A program made the translations under genes and the position numbers. From Chelydra serpentina (taxonomy: Eukaryota > Chordata > Testudines > Chelydridae), in contig JBAIAC010000057.1 in NCBI GenBank assembly GCA_037349315.1, forward strand, positions 6,014,001-6,078,000: a DNA stretch of 64,000 nt, in the 5' to 3' direction. This document shows positions 55,701 through 64,000 of the stretch, in pieces (position 1 is the stretch's first letter; each line of letters begins with the position of its first letter). The notes under the pieces are model-generated. The model did not search any database. It saw nothing but the letters and a program-made list of their open reading frames with translations, and had not been told where the DNA came from.

Positions 55701-58700
55701 CCCGCTGCTGGAATACTGTGTCCAGTTCTGATGCCCACAATTCAAGAAGGATATTGATAAATTTGAGGGGGTTCAGAGAAGGGCACAAGAATGATAAAAG
55801 GATTAGAAACCTGCCTTTGAGTGGTAGGAGCGCAATCTATTTAACCTAACAAAGAGAAGGTTAAGGGGTGACTTGATCGCAGTCTATAAAGATCTACACA
55901 TATTTAATAATAGGCTCTTCAGTGTAGCAGAGAATGGTCTAACACTATCCAATGGCTGAAAGTTGAAGCTAGACAAACAGACTGGAAATAAGGCGTACAT
56001 TTTAACAGTGGGGGTAATTAAGCTTGAGTTAATTTACCCAAGGTTGTGGTGGATTCCCCATCACTGACAATTTTAAAATCAAGCTTGTCTGTTTTTCTAA
56101 AAGCTCTGCTCTAGGAATTTGGAGGGGGTTGTTCTCTGGCCTCTGTTATACAGGTCAGACTAGATTATCTAGGGCCTTAGAATCTATGTATGAAAGATGA
56201 AGACAGCTGTGGGCTGCACTAGCTCTGTGGCTGGCACACAGCCCAGCTCGATTACTTATTTCTCCTGCCATTAAGACGTCAGCTTGGATTCGGGTGCAAA
56301 GAAGCCCTGAGGCCCGGTGGGGGTGGTGTTATCTCCTCTAATAGCTGCTGTCTTTGCATTAGCTGCATTCTGGATGCAGGATGGCTCTTGTGTGCTGTTC
56401 TAGCCCTTCCCTAGCACGTAGTTAGTATTGTGGGGGGTGCTGGTCCATATACTATGAATAGAGACCAGTTCCATGTGTGTGTTCATCTTTGTTCTTTCTT
56501 CTAGGCCCTCTCTTCTGTGGATTCAGTGATGATGATGTACCCATTCTTCTACAGACCCCAAAGCATGAAGCTCAAGGATGGATGGCAGCTTTACCCCCTC
56601 CAACATTACTACCAACAAATTGCCTCAGAGGTGGGTATGGAGGGGCAGAAACCTTTTCAATGAGAGATCAATGTGTGTGGGGGGGGGAAGATCACTCCAG
56701 AAATGTCCTTCAAGACGGGGTGGGGGATTGAGCCCCTCCATACACAACACACAGGGCAAGGAGGGAGTGGATCATTTCACACATGGGGCATCCCCCTGGG
56801 GTGAAAGCTGCAGGAATCAGAGCCTGACACGTCTGTACTTCCCAGACAGGTGCGTGGAGGCTGAGCTGCGTTAACGGGGATTTCACCATCTGCTCCAGCT
56901 ACCCACCAGCTGTAATTGTGCCAGCTGCAGTGGACGATAATGTCTTGAAGAAGGCCGCCCGATTCCGCCAGGGGGGGCGATTCCCTGTCCTCAGCTACTA
57001 TCACAAGAAGAACGGGACGGTGAGTCTGTTTCCCTTTTCGTTTCTTGCTCCCCTCCCAGCTCTTACTTCTCAGAGGGTGAATAATGAGAGTGGGCAAGCT
57101 TCTGCAGATCAGTGCTTCCCCCGTCTATCTGCCACCAATAGCACTGAAATCATATACGACCTCTCTGAGGATCCCAAAGCACTTCCCCACCAAATTGAGC
57201 CGCTTCTAGGGTGAGGCACTGCAGCTGTTGAACAGCTCACAGCAACACTGCACAACTTCTTCAGTACAGGAGGTGACCAAGCCAAGCTGGAGCTGAGCTA
57301 GGACTCCGAGAGCAGCCGGGTTTGCCCTCGGAGGTCTCCTAGCCAAGTACCAAACAAGAGCCTGCTTAGCTGGTCTGTTTGCAGCTGTGCACAAGGAGAG
57401 GAAAGACGACCTTACTCCTCTGCCCTGCAGGTGATGCTCCGGAGCAGCCAGCCGCTGATAGGGCCCAATAGGAAGCGCTGCCAAGAGGACGAGCTGCTGC
57501 TCAGTGCCGTCCTGGATGGAGGGGAGCGCGGCTTCGTCATCGACACCCGCTCAGCTCAGGCCGCCAAGCAGGCTCGGATGATGGGGGGCGGCACGGAGCC
57601 CAAATCCTCCTATCCCCGCTGGAAGAGGCTGCACAGGCCACTGGAGAGGTAAGCACAGCAGCTCTCCTGCCTGCAGTCTCACTAAGCCCCCGGCACGGAG
57701 GCTGGTGGCTTCACTTGCACGGCGTCATCCCCTCGTGCATGGGGATCTCTGGCATGGCTCTTACAGGCCGCGTCTACATTTACATTAGACGTTAATCCCC
57801 TGCCCTTTTGGCTCCATTGGCACCGTAATACTGGAGGCTGGGCTATGCCAAGGCCTGGCCCGCTCATTACACTGGTGGTTACTGACCCAGCTGTGCTAGT
57901 TCTGCAAAAAAACAAACCAACCCGGAACATTGGGACAGAGGCTCCTCCTCAGGTGTTGCAGACTTATTGAAGGAGCCTAGAAACCCTCACATCTCCCCCA
58001 CCCCTCCCAGCAACACCCTGACAGCTTCCCCCTCCTCCTTCCCCTCTCAGGGGCCGCCCGCTCCAGGAGAGTTTCATTAAGCTGGTAGAAGCCTGCAACG
58101 ACACTTCCCTCAGCGTGGACCGCTGGCTGAGCAAGCTGGAGAGCTCCAAATGGCTGGCCCACGTCAAGGGGGCCCTGAGCACCGCTTGCCTGGCCGCCCA
58201 GTGCATGGAGAGGTGAGAGGAGGGGGTGGAAGGGGCAGGCAGTCAGCCGCTTTGGGGACAGTGCCTTGAGTTGTACCACCTGCTGCTCTGAGCCCTGCTG
58301 CCCCCTGCAGGCTGGTGCCATTTCTTCCCCCCCCCCCCCCGAAAAGGTCTTTGTAAAGCAGATCAACAGGCTGCATGTGACCTGGGGTTCCTGGGAGGTA
58401 CCCGGCCTAGCCCCCGGAGCCCAACTGGGAACAAAGGACACCCTTCTGTTCCCAGTCTTGCCCCGGACTCCCCATGCAGCCTCAGCACAGTCATGGCCAC
58501 CTTCTGGGTAGGGTGACCAGTCAGCAAGTGTGAAAAATCGGGACAGAGGGTGTGGGGGGGGTAATAGACCCCAAAATCGGGACATCTCATCACCCTACTT
58601 CCGGGCCTCAGTTTGCCCATCTGTGTTTTAAAAAAAAAGATACAGGAGGATTAATGATGGAAAGTACTGAGCATTGGATAAAGCTCCCCAGCTGGCTGCA

Positions 58701-61700
58701 GAATAACCACAGCTGTCCGCATCCTGGTAGCCTTGATCCATGCACAGCGACAGCCTAAGGCATCCGAGCTGTGATTCAAACCCCGGTCCTGTCCTCTCCT
58801 GCCCCAGGCAGCCCCAGCAGGCTCTCTTCGGCCCTGGTGCTCTGTCACTTTCTCACTGGCAGCAAGTTGGGACCCCACCCCTCGCTGGCCTGCAGGGGCC
58901 CAGGACACTTTCCTTCTGGTGACTGCCACACTGTGTTTGCCTTCAGGGAAGAGGCCTGCGTGCTGGTGCATGGAGCCGAGGGGACAGATACCACCCTGCT
59001 GGTGACGGCTCTGGCCCAGGTGATCCTAGACCCTGACTGCAGGACGCTGGCTGGGTTCCAGGGGCTGCTGGAGAGGGAGTGGATAGAGGTAACTCCCCCA
59101 CCAACCCACCCCCAGGCTGAGGAGCACTTCCTGGAAGGGGGCCACCATCCCAAAGCGGCCTGGCCATAGCAGCTCCAGCCCACGAACCCAAGAGCCACAC
59201 TAGAGAGTAGAGCAGCCAGCCCCGTTACGCCAGCCCCCGCTCATCCCTGGTCCTCACCCAAGGGCCCCACTGTTCTGGGAACAGGCAACTGCCCTCCCTC
59301 AGGGGGAGGGATAGCTCAGTGGTTTGAGCATTGGCCTGCTAAACCCAGGGTTGTGAGTTCAATCCTTGAGGGGGCCATTTAGGGATCTGGGGCAAAAATT
59401 GGGGATTGGTCCTGCTTTGAGCAGGGGGTTGGACTAGATGACCTCCTAAGGTCCCTTCCAACCCTGATATTCTATGATACTAACTCCTTTGTGTAGTTCA
59501 CCCCCTCCTGTGCCTGGTGCCCTCATTCCAGCCTCCCCCCACCCCCTCACTGATGGATTCCTTCTGCCCTTGGCTTTGCAGGCAGGACACCCGTTTCACT
59601 TCCGCTATGCCCACTCCGCCTACTCCCACGCCCGGCTCAAGCAGGAGGCTCCCATCTTCCTCCTCTTCCTGGACTGTGTCTGGCAGCTGGGGCGCCAGTT
59701 CCCCTTCTCCCTGCAGTTTAGTGAGCGCCTCCTGCTGATGCTGTTTGAACACACATACGCCTCTTGCTACGGGACCTTTCTGTGCAACAGCGAGAAGGAA
59801 AGGTGAGTGCCCAGTGATCTGTGAAGGGATGGCTATCCGGACAGCAGGGACAATACTGAGCAGAGCTGGGCCTGGAAGATGAGCTAGCAGGACTATGCCT
59901 GCCCCCCTCCCAAATCTAGTTTACAATCCCCTGGGGCTCATGGGGGCAGCCCTCGCCCAACTGATAAGTGATCTCACATTGGTGCGTTAGTGTTTTCACT
60001 GAGTAAGGTGGGGGAAGGTTATCACCCCTGCCCTCTTTCACCTCACCGGTGTTACTGATAAGTCGTCCCGCACGTACCGGGGGCTGAGATGACCTGGCAG
60101 AAGGAGCGTTTGTCCGGCTTTGCAAGGTACCAGAGTGAAGCAAACGGTGTGTGCCTGTCTCTCGAGCGAGCACTTCTCACTTCCCCGCATGTCCTGCTCA
60201 GACCGGCCTTAGGAGACGACCACACCGGTTAGGGCAGTGGTTCTCAGCCAGGGGTACACATACCCCTGTGGGTACACAAAGGTCTTCTAGGGGGTACTTA
60301 ACTCCTCTAGATCAGTGTTTCTCAATCTGGGGGTTACAACTTCCAGGGGGGTCAAAGGACAGGTTTAGGGGGGTCACAAGTGCAGGGCCAGCATTAGGGG
60401 GTGGCATTGAAGGCAATTGCCCACAGCCTCATGCCACAGGGAGCCCCACAAAGCTAAGCTACATGCCTCAGCCCCGGGCCGTGGGGCTTCAGTCAAGGCT
60501 CACAAGTGAAAAACAGGCTCAAGTACAATATTTATAGTCCCGTTGATTTCTTTTATAATGAAATGGTAAAAATGAGTCAACAATTTTTCAGTAATAGCGC
60601 GCTGGGACTTCTGTATTTGTGTGTCTGATGTGGCAAGGAAGGAATTTTTGAGTGAGCTGAACCATGCACGACCCAAGACAGATCAGACTCCTGAAAGGGG
60701 CACAGTATTCTGGAAAGGCGGAGAACCATTATGCTAGAGGATAGGCCAAAACTTCCACACATGGCAGCCCACAGCTAGGTGCCTCCGCCCTGCGTGAGGT
60801 GGCTGACTAGGAGGGGCATGATCTGTAGAGCAGGCCCAGTGTCTGCTGCAGCCTACAGAGATGGAGCAGCTCCTACATCACCGGAGGTGGTTGGGGCCAA
60901 GCACGTCCAAACCAAATTCCCATTGACAGCTCCCCCGTCTCCCTGTGTGTGCTTTGGTGTCTCCCTCTTCCCTCCCTGCCTCCACCGCTGGCTGTACAGC
61001 CACACGTGACCCCAGCTAGAGCAAAGCCCAGCACCAGCCGAGGTGGCTCCTCACCCAGCCTACAGCTCAGCTCCAGTGCTGGGTTTCGGCTACTCCCACA
61101 AGAGGACTTTAGAGCTCAGTTCACAAGGCCCTGCCAGCTCCTGCTTCGCCAGTGGGCAGGAGCATCAACCCAGGCCCATGGCCAGAGCACTGCCCTAGCT
61201 CCAGGTCATCCCTGTAGGCTGCCAGCGCACTGCTGAACCCCGGGGAAAGGACTAAAAAGCTGCTGGATCCTCACGCAGGTGCTTGTGCGAAGTGAAGGAG
61301 AAAACTCACTCCCTCTGGTCCTGGCTGAACCAACCCAGCGAGTGGAAGAAACACCTGAATCCCCTCTACACATACAACGCCCTGGTCATCTGGCCGTCCG
61401 TGGAGCCTCAGAGCCTGCAGCTCTGGCAGGGTAAGTGCTGCTCAGGCATTGGCTTTAGCCAGCTACTCCTGAAATACAGGGGTCTCCTAAACCCCACTGC
61501 AAGGGCCCTGCATTCAATCGGCAGGAACCTGGACAGCTCCCCTCAGTCACTGCAAGGAAGAGCACAGGCTGGGGACAGCTGCTCCGGTTCCAGCCTCTTC
61601 CTGCAGGGTGGAGGGTAGGAGCTGGGGGCTACACATTGTTTGTGTTACTATGTGTCTGGCAGGTTTGTTCCTCCGGTGGATCCGATCCTCTCAATACTTA

Positions 61701-61841
61701 GACGAGGCCTGGGCAGAAGTCCAGCGACTAGTGACAAGCCATGAAGATGCCCCAGAGGAGAGCGCAGGGCATACCCGGTGCCACTCACAACCAGATGCTG
61801 CTTACCCACTGACAATCACAGGGACCGCCAACGAAGGATGA
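52533..61841 (+). CDS. MTMR9L: MTMR9-like myotubularin pseudophosphatase (complete, 10 exons, 559 aa)
   Basis: Homologue of MTMR9, a catalytically dead myotubularin that binds and stimulates MTMR6/7/8 lipid phosphatases (family knowledge). Ten exons join in frame to 1680 nt: 52533-52729, 53938-54046, 56505-56630, 56846-57019, 57431-57648, 58051-58212, 58947-59088, 59582-59802, 61279-61430 and 61663-61841. PH-GRAM domain about 1-100 (MEFAELIKTAKVENV, IPGMEECLNIASS), myotubularin core about 103-500 (YPFFYRP, RFPVLSYYHKKNG, FVIDTRS, IKLVEACND, LFLDCVWQL, SLWSWLNQPSEW). At the phosphatase loop (337-343) the sequence reads HGAEGTD instead of the active HCxxGxxR, so it should be inactive, as in MTMR9 (HGTEGTD). 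Start context GTCGCCATGG. The last exon diverges after YLDEAW and lacks the long MTMR9 coiled coil. The human locus is annotated as the pseudogene MTMR9LP; here no stop or frameshift was found. Confidence 0.93.
52730..53937. other. MTMR9-like intron 1
   Basis: No element recognised. Confidence 0.5.
53938..54046 (+). CDS. MTMR9L: MTMR9-like coding exon 2
   Basis: Residues 66-102: GTITLKCKDLKVLQLEIPGM, then EECLNIASSTE. Acceptor CCCACAG, donor GTCAGT. Confidence 0.95.
54551..54620. repeat. Inverted pair of ZNF143-like motifs
   Basis: TACAGTTCCCAGCATGCAAT (54551-54570) faces its reverse complement at 54601-54620. Extended by one base, the two arms match at 19 of 21 positions, separated by 28 bp. 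Each arm resembles the ACTACAAnTCCCAGCATGC site bound by ZNF143. In MTMR9-like intron 2, just left of a CR1 copy. Confidence 0.6.
54655..56195 (+). mobile_element. CR1 LINE fragment (plus strand) in MTMR9-like intron 2
   Basis: Broken reverse transcriptase: 54736-55248 encodes EFFKCIRNKKHPDNGIGSLL, LHPRVLKELTELLIGPL and GTGEVPENWKKANVVPDFKK; a later block near 55.4 kb and LEYCVQF near 55.7 kb are out of frame. The 3' end carries CR1 tail text (AGACTAGATTATCTAGGGCC, AATCTATGTATGA). Dead copy with an approximate left end. Confidence 0.88.
56505..56630 (+). CDS. MTMR9L: MTMR9-like coding exon 3
   Basis: Residues 103-144: ALSSVDSVMMMYPFFYRP, then DGWQLYPLQHYYQQ. The frame is set by phase 0 from exon 2. 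Acceptor TTCTTCTAG, donor GTGGGT. Confidence 0.93.
56846..57019 (+). CDS. MTMR9L: MTMR9-like coding exon 4
   Basis: Residues 145-202: WRLSCVNGDFTICSSYPP, RQGGRFPVLSYYHKKNG. Acceptor CTTCCCAG; an alternative AG four bases later breaks the frame. Donor GTGAGT. Confidence 0.94.
57020..58050. other. MTMR9-like introns 4 and 5 (exon 5 between them)
   Basis: Nothing recognised except a short fragment resembling MITE termini (GGCCGCGTCTACATTTACAT) near 57.77 kb. Confidence 0.45.
57431..57648 (+). CDS. MTMR9L: MTMR9-like coding exon 5
   Basis: Residues 203-274 plus two bases: VMLRSSQPLIGPNRKRCQED, GFVIDTRSAQAAKQAR, YPRWKRLHRPLER. Acceptor CCCTGCAG, donor GTAAGC. Confidence 0.95.
58051..58212 (+). 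CDS. MTMR9L: MTMR9-like coding exon 6
   Basis: Residues 275-328: LQESFIKLVEACND, VDRWLSKLESSKWLAHVK, TACLAAQCME. Acceptor CCTCTCAG, donor GTGAGA. Confidence 0.95.
58509..58597. mobile_element. Short hAT-type MITE, 89 bp
   Basis: Left TAGGGTGACCAG. The right end in reverse complement is TAGGGTGATGAG. Flanking 8-bp duplications CTTCTGGG (58501-58508) and CTTCCGGG (58598-58605) differ at one base. Contains two AAAATCGGGAC-like words. In MTMR9-like intron 6. Confidence 0.85.
58947..59088 (+). CDS. MTMR9L: MTMR9-like coding exon 7 (dead phosphatase loop)
   Basis: Residues 329-376: VLVHGAEGTDTTLLVTALAQ, then the LLEREWIE block. The catalytic Cys and Arg of active myotubularins are absent. Acceptor GCCTTCAG, donor GTAACT. 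Confidence 0.95.
59301..59479 (+). mobile_element. Cry-type tRNA-derived SINE, copy 2
   Basis: Same A box, B box and CR1-like tail as the copy at 47530, with only a handful of differences over about 175 bp, so both copies are young or descend from a very uniform source. In MTMR9-like intron 7. Confidence 0.93.
59582..59802 (+). CDS. MTMR9L: MTMR9-like coding exon 8
   Basis: Residues 377-449 plus two bases: AGHPFHFRYAHSAY, APIFLLFLDCVWQLGRQFPF, LLMLFEHTYASCYGTFL. Acceptor CTTTGCAG, donor GTGAGT. Confidence 0.95.
60235..60733. mobile_element. hAT-type MITE in MTMR9-like intron 8
   Basis: Left end CAGTGGTTCTCAGCC. The right end in reverse complement is CATAATGGTTCTCCGCC. A second terminus-like word, CAGTGTTTCTCAATCTGGGG, near 60.31 kb suggests a nested or composite copy. 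Target duplication not clear. Confidence 0.65.
60734..61278. other. MTMR9-like intron 8, right part
   Basis: Nothing recognised. Confidence 0.5.
61279..61430 (+). CDS. MTMR9L: MTMR9-like coding exon 9
   Basis: Residues 450-500: HSLWSWLNQPSEWKKHLNPL, LVIWPSVEPQSLQLWQ. Acceptor TCACGCAG, donor GTAAGT. Confidence 0.95.
61663..61841 (+). CDS. MTMR9L: MTMR9-like coding exon 10 (divergent C-terminus)
   Basis: Residues 501-559 and TGA. It begins with conserved GLFLRWIRSSQYLDEAW and continues with a Ser/Thr/Pro-containing tail (HEDAPEESAGHTRCHSQ) instead of the heptad-rich helix of MTMR9. Acceptor TCTGGCAG. Confidence 0.92.
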
Positions 61842-62201
61842 ACCAGACCATTGGTGGCTGCAACAGAACAGCTAATGGCGGAGGCTCGGCGACATCTCCC
61901 ATCTATCGCTCAGACTGTTCCAGAGGCAGCAAGGAGAGACACTGCCTATTAGGGAGTGGGGCTTTGTGCTGGTCACACAGGCCCCATTGAAGCCAAAAGG
62001 TAGACAGCAGGCCAGGCTCTGAGCCGAACGTGCCAGGCGCACAGGGATCAGAGGACACATGTGGTGGGCATAGACCCAACCTCGTGGCACAACGCTTTGA
62101 GCAGTTACAAAGTACAGACTGGGTTTGTTACAGTAAGATGGTCTCTACTCATGACATCTCCTCCTTTTGAGGGGGGAACATTCAGGGCATGTCTACACTG
62201 C

Positions 62202-62207
62202 AATAAA
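62202..62207 (+). promoter_or_regulatory. Candidate MTMR9-like polyadenylation signal
   Basis: AATAAA 360 bases after the stop, inside a repeat-like fragment. Two further overlapping AATAAA words at 62895-62905 lie antisense to the EIF3I 3'UTR. Usage unknown. Confidence 0.35.
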
Positions 62208-62609
62208 AAACCTGCAGCACTGAGGCTCAGAACCTGGGTCAGCTGACTCGAAATCGCACGACTAAAGAAAGATATTCAGCACCAAAACCTTCCTAGTGTG
62301 GGGAGTAACTGTTCCCTGAGGAAAGTCAGCTCAGTCTCACTTCCTGCACAAAGCAATGGGGTCGTGTGCATTTGTCATGTGGAAACATAGCAGCCAGTAC
62401 ATTGTTTTTGACTTGTTTACAGATTCAGTGATTCTGGGTATTCGTGAAGGAGAGAAGCCATTGGACAGTGATGGGTGGGTAGGAGATTTATCCAGGGTAA
62501 CCAGGAAAACAGAGAACACCAAGCTGAGTTTACCCACAACCACTGCAAGGACTGATACACTTTGACTCATCTGGTTATAAAAGATTTATATTTATCATTT
62601 CCTTTTGAG

Positions 62610-62615
62610 TTTATT
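62610..62615 (-). promoter_or_regulatory. Candidate EIF3I polyadenylation signal
   Basis: AATAAA on the minus strand, about 320 bases after the EIF3I stop. Confidence 0.45.
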
Positions 62616-62933
62616 TTCCCACTGATTTATAAATATCTCCAGCAGGCAGGAAGTTAATGTCCACAGCAGCAGGGAGCAAGCTGGCCCATTCTTCCCTCTA
62701 GCCTCACACCACTCTGACAAAACAGCTACTCCTACCATTCCGGGCTGGTTTCTCTTTTAGGCTTACACCCTCAGCACTCACTCCCAAGAGCTCCATGCTG
62801 CCACCCATTGGAACAGACTAACTTTAAGCCTGGACAAAACTCCAGGAGAGGAGCCAATGGGGGGTTGAAAAAAACCAAGTGAAAGTGGGAAAAAAATAAA
62901 ATAAAGAGGGTGGGGGAAGAAACAGGAGCTGTT

Positions 62934-63015
62934 TCAAACTTCAAATTCGAACTCGAAGTACTGTGGGTCGAAGTAATGGATGCGAACATAACCATCTTCA
63001 CCGCCACTGCTGTAA
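62934..63015 (-). CDS. EIF3I: EIF3I last coding exon
   Basis: Acceptor CATGCAG. The first base completes the split Ser. Encodes the [20 protein letters not shown] tail, then the TGA at 62934-62936. Confidence 0.97.
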
Positions 63016-63814
63016 CTGCATGGGGAGAGAAAGCCGCATGAAACCACTGGGACCTCAAGAGTTTGAGGTCATTGACACCCCTTTATAAAACACAGGCTAG
63101 TAACCCCCACTTCATCTAGTAAAGGATTTGGATATCTGACAACGGTATAATCAGGGGAAGTAATCCAGTAAAGGTTTTGGGTTAGCAGACCTCAGGGGGT
63201 CTCACCTGTATGAGGATGTGGGAGCCAAGAGCTAATGGGTCTATGCCTAGGATGGATATTCGCAGAAAGCTATTACTGGGTATATAGGATTAGCAGGTAG
63301 AGATAGAAGAGGCCTATTAGAATCATCTGTCCCTCTGCTAGGGCAGGTTGTCTCCCATACTAAAATACACTAGATCTTAACCAAGAGCCAATACTTCCAG
63401 AGAGGCGGCGGTCCCCATACAGGGCAGGGAGGGTGTACTAGTTGGCCTTGGGGTTCTCTACATCTCAAGAGGAGGGGGACTGGTATTGGAACAGCAGGGA
63501 TGGTGTGCATCTGCATGAGGAGTCCATGATGTGACCGAGCCGCAGGTCAGAACGGAGGTCTATTAGCAGAGTTTAGCTGGGTGCTACAGGGGAAGCAGGT
63601 GAGGCCTAATTGTACTGTAGGGGGGGAAAATGCATCTAGCACATGCCTGACCCTAGCCAGCATTTCAGTCAGCACCACCGTTGGTTTTCAAAACCCCAGG
63701 GAACCCCAGCGAGATCCCTACCTCTTTCCGTCAGGATGGAAAGCAACACTGTTTATTGGACCAAAATGACCCTTGATTCTCCCAAACTCTTCTTCAACAC
63801 CCAGGTGGAAGAAC
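62934..63814 (-). CDS. EIF3I: EIF3I, translation initiation factor 3 subunit I (3' end, last two exons)
   Basis: WD40 beta-propeller subunit of eIF3, which binds the 40S ribosome (family knowledge). Exons 63722-63814 and 62934-63015 join in frame. The first encodes [20 protein letters not shown], then [10 protein letters not shown]; the second encodes [20 protein letters not shown], then EFEFEV and TGA. These are the last WD repeat and the acidic/aromatic tail of EIF3I (human ends FEFEFEA). The rest lies beyond 64000. No further exon was seen in 63815-64000. Confidence 0.97.
63016..63721. other. EIF3I last intron
   Basis: Nothing recognised. Confidence 0.6.
63722..63814 (-). CDS. EIF3I: EIF3I penultimate coding exon
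   Basis: Acceptor CTCCTAG and donor GTAGGG. The first base completes a split Arg codon, and the last two bases begin Ser (AG|T). Confidence 0.95.
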
Positions 63815-64000
63815 CTAGGAGCAAAGAAGAGGGTTTTGATTATTCCAAGAGGCTCAGAGCTCCAGTTATGTCAGAACAGAGTCTGGCCTGCATTTCACCC
63901 AAAGAGTAACTCTTCCATTCAAGTGACACTACTCCAGCTGTACCAGGAAAGGTGTCTGCAGGCTGCTATGAACACACCCAAATCTCCCTCCGCATTGAAG

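Larger units (their letters stand above)
61842..62933. other. Convergent 3' interval between the MTMR9-like gene and EIF3I
   Basis: Only 1.1 kb between two facing stop codons, so it should contain both 3'UTRs. It holds a fragment starting GGGCATGTCTACACTGCAAT (about 62.18 kb) that resembles MITE termini. Confidence 0.6.

Noticed and set aside
63815..64000. A third EIF3I exon
   Set aside because: No sequence matching the preceding WD repeat with splice borders is present before the window ends.

Overview
The window is vertebrate nuclear DNA, most likely from a hidden-necked (cryptodiran) turtle. Two lines of evidence support this. The interspersed repeats are turtle-like: two near-identical tRNA-derived SINEs of the Cry type with CR1-like tails, two CR1 LINE fragments, hAT and Harbinger-like MITEs, and old MIR/CORE-SINE relics. 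The gene order HDAC1 - LCK - FAM167B - MTMR9-like - EIF3I is the mirror image of human 1p35. All coding sequence is split by introns with GT/AG borders. The species was not identified by any search.

Layout from left to right. 1-8795 is the 5' part of HDAC1 on the minus strand (coding exons 1-3, residues 1-93); the rest lies off the left edge. Intron 1 carries a 1-kb C-rich/G-rich minisatellite that starts about 60 bp downstream of the exon 1 donor. About 8.69-9.33 kb is the HDAC1 CpG-rich promoter followed by a degenerate 41-bp array with a TACCATTC core. 9.33-13.05 kb is intergenic and holds a 524-bp hAT MITE. 13054-27914 is a complete LCK gene on the minus strand: 12 coding exons joining in frame to a 508-residue Src-family tyrosine kinase. 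27.9-45.8 kb is an 18-kb intergenic stretch with a CR1 element carrying a nested palindromic MITE, a 308-bp hAT MITE with a perfect target duplication, and a 95-bp G-rich minisatellite. 45812-49121 is FAM167B on the minus strand (2 exons, 192 residues), with a 61-65-bp minisatellite and a SINE in its intron. 52533-61841 is an MTMR9-like gene on the plus strand (10 exons, 559 residues), intact here although the human copy (MTMR9LP) is a pseudogene. 62934-63814 is the 3' end of EIF3I on the minus strand (last two exons), convergent with the MTMR9-like gene.

The genes do not form one pathway. HDAC1 is a nuclear corepressor deacetylase, LCK starts T-cell receptor signalling, FAM167B is poorly characterised, the MTMR9-like protein is a predicted pseudophosphatase of the phosphoinositide system, and EIF3I is a WD40 subunit of translation initiation factor 3. 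LCK/FAM167B/MTMR9-like mirrors BLK/FAM167A/MTMR9 on human 8p23, which suggests an ancient duplicated block. I saw no defence system, CRISPR array, viral gene or unknown multi-gene system. The most unusual structures are the repeat arrays in and beside the HDAC1 promoter and the altered C-terminus of the MTMR9-like protein.
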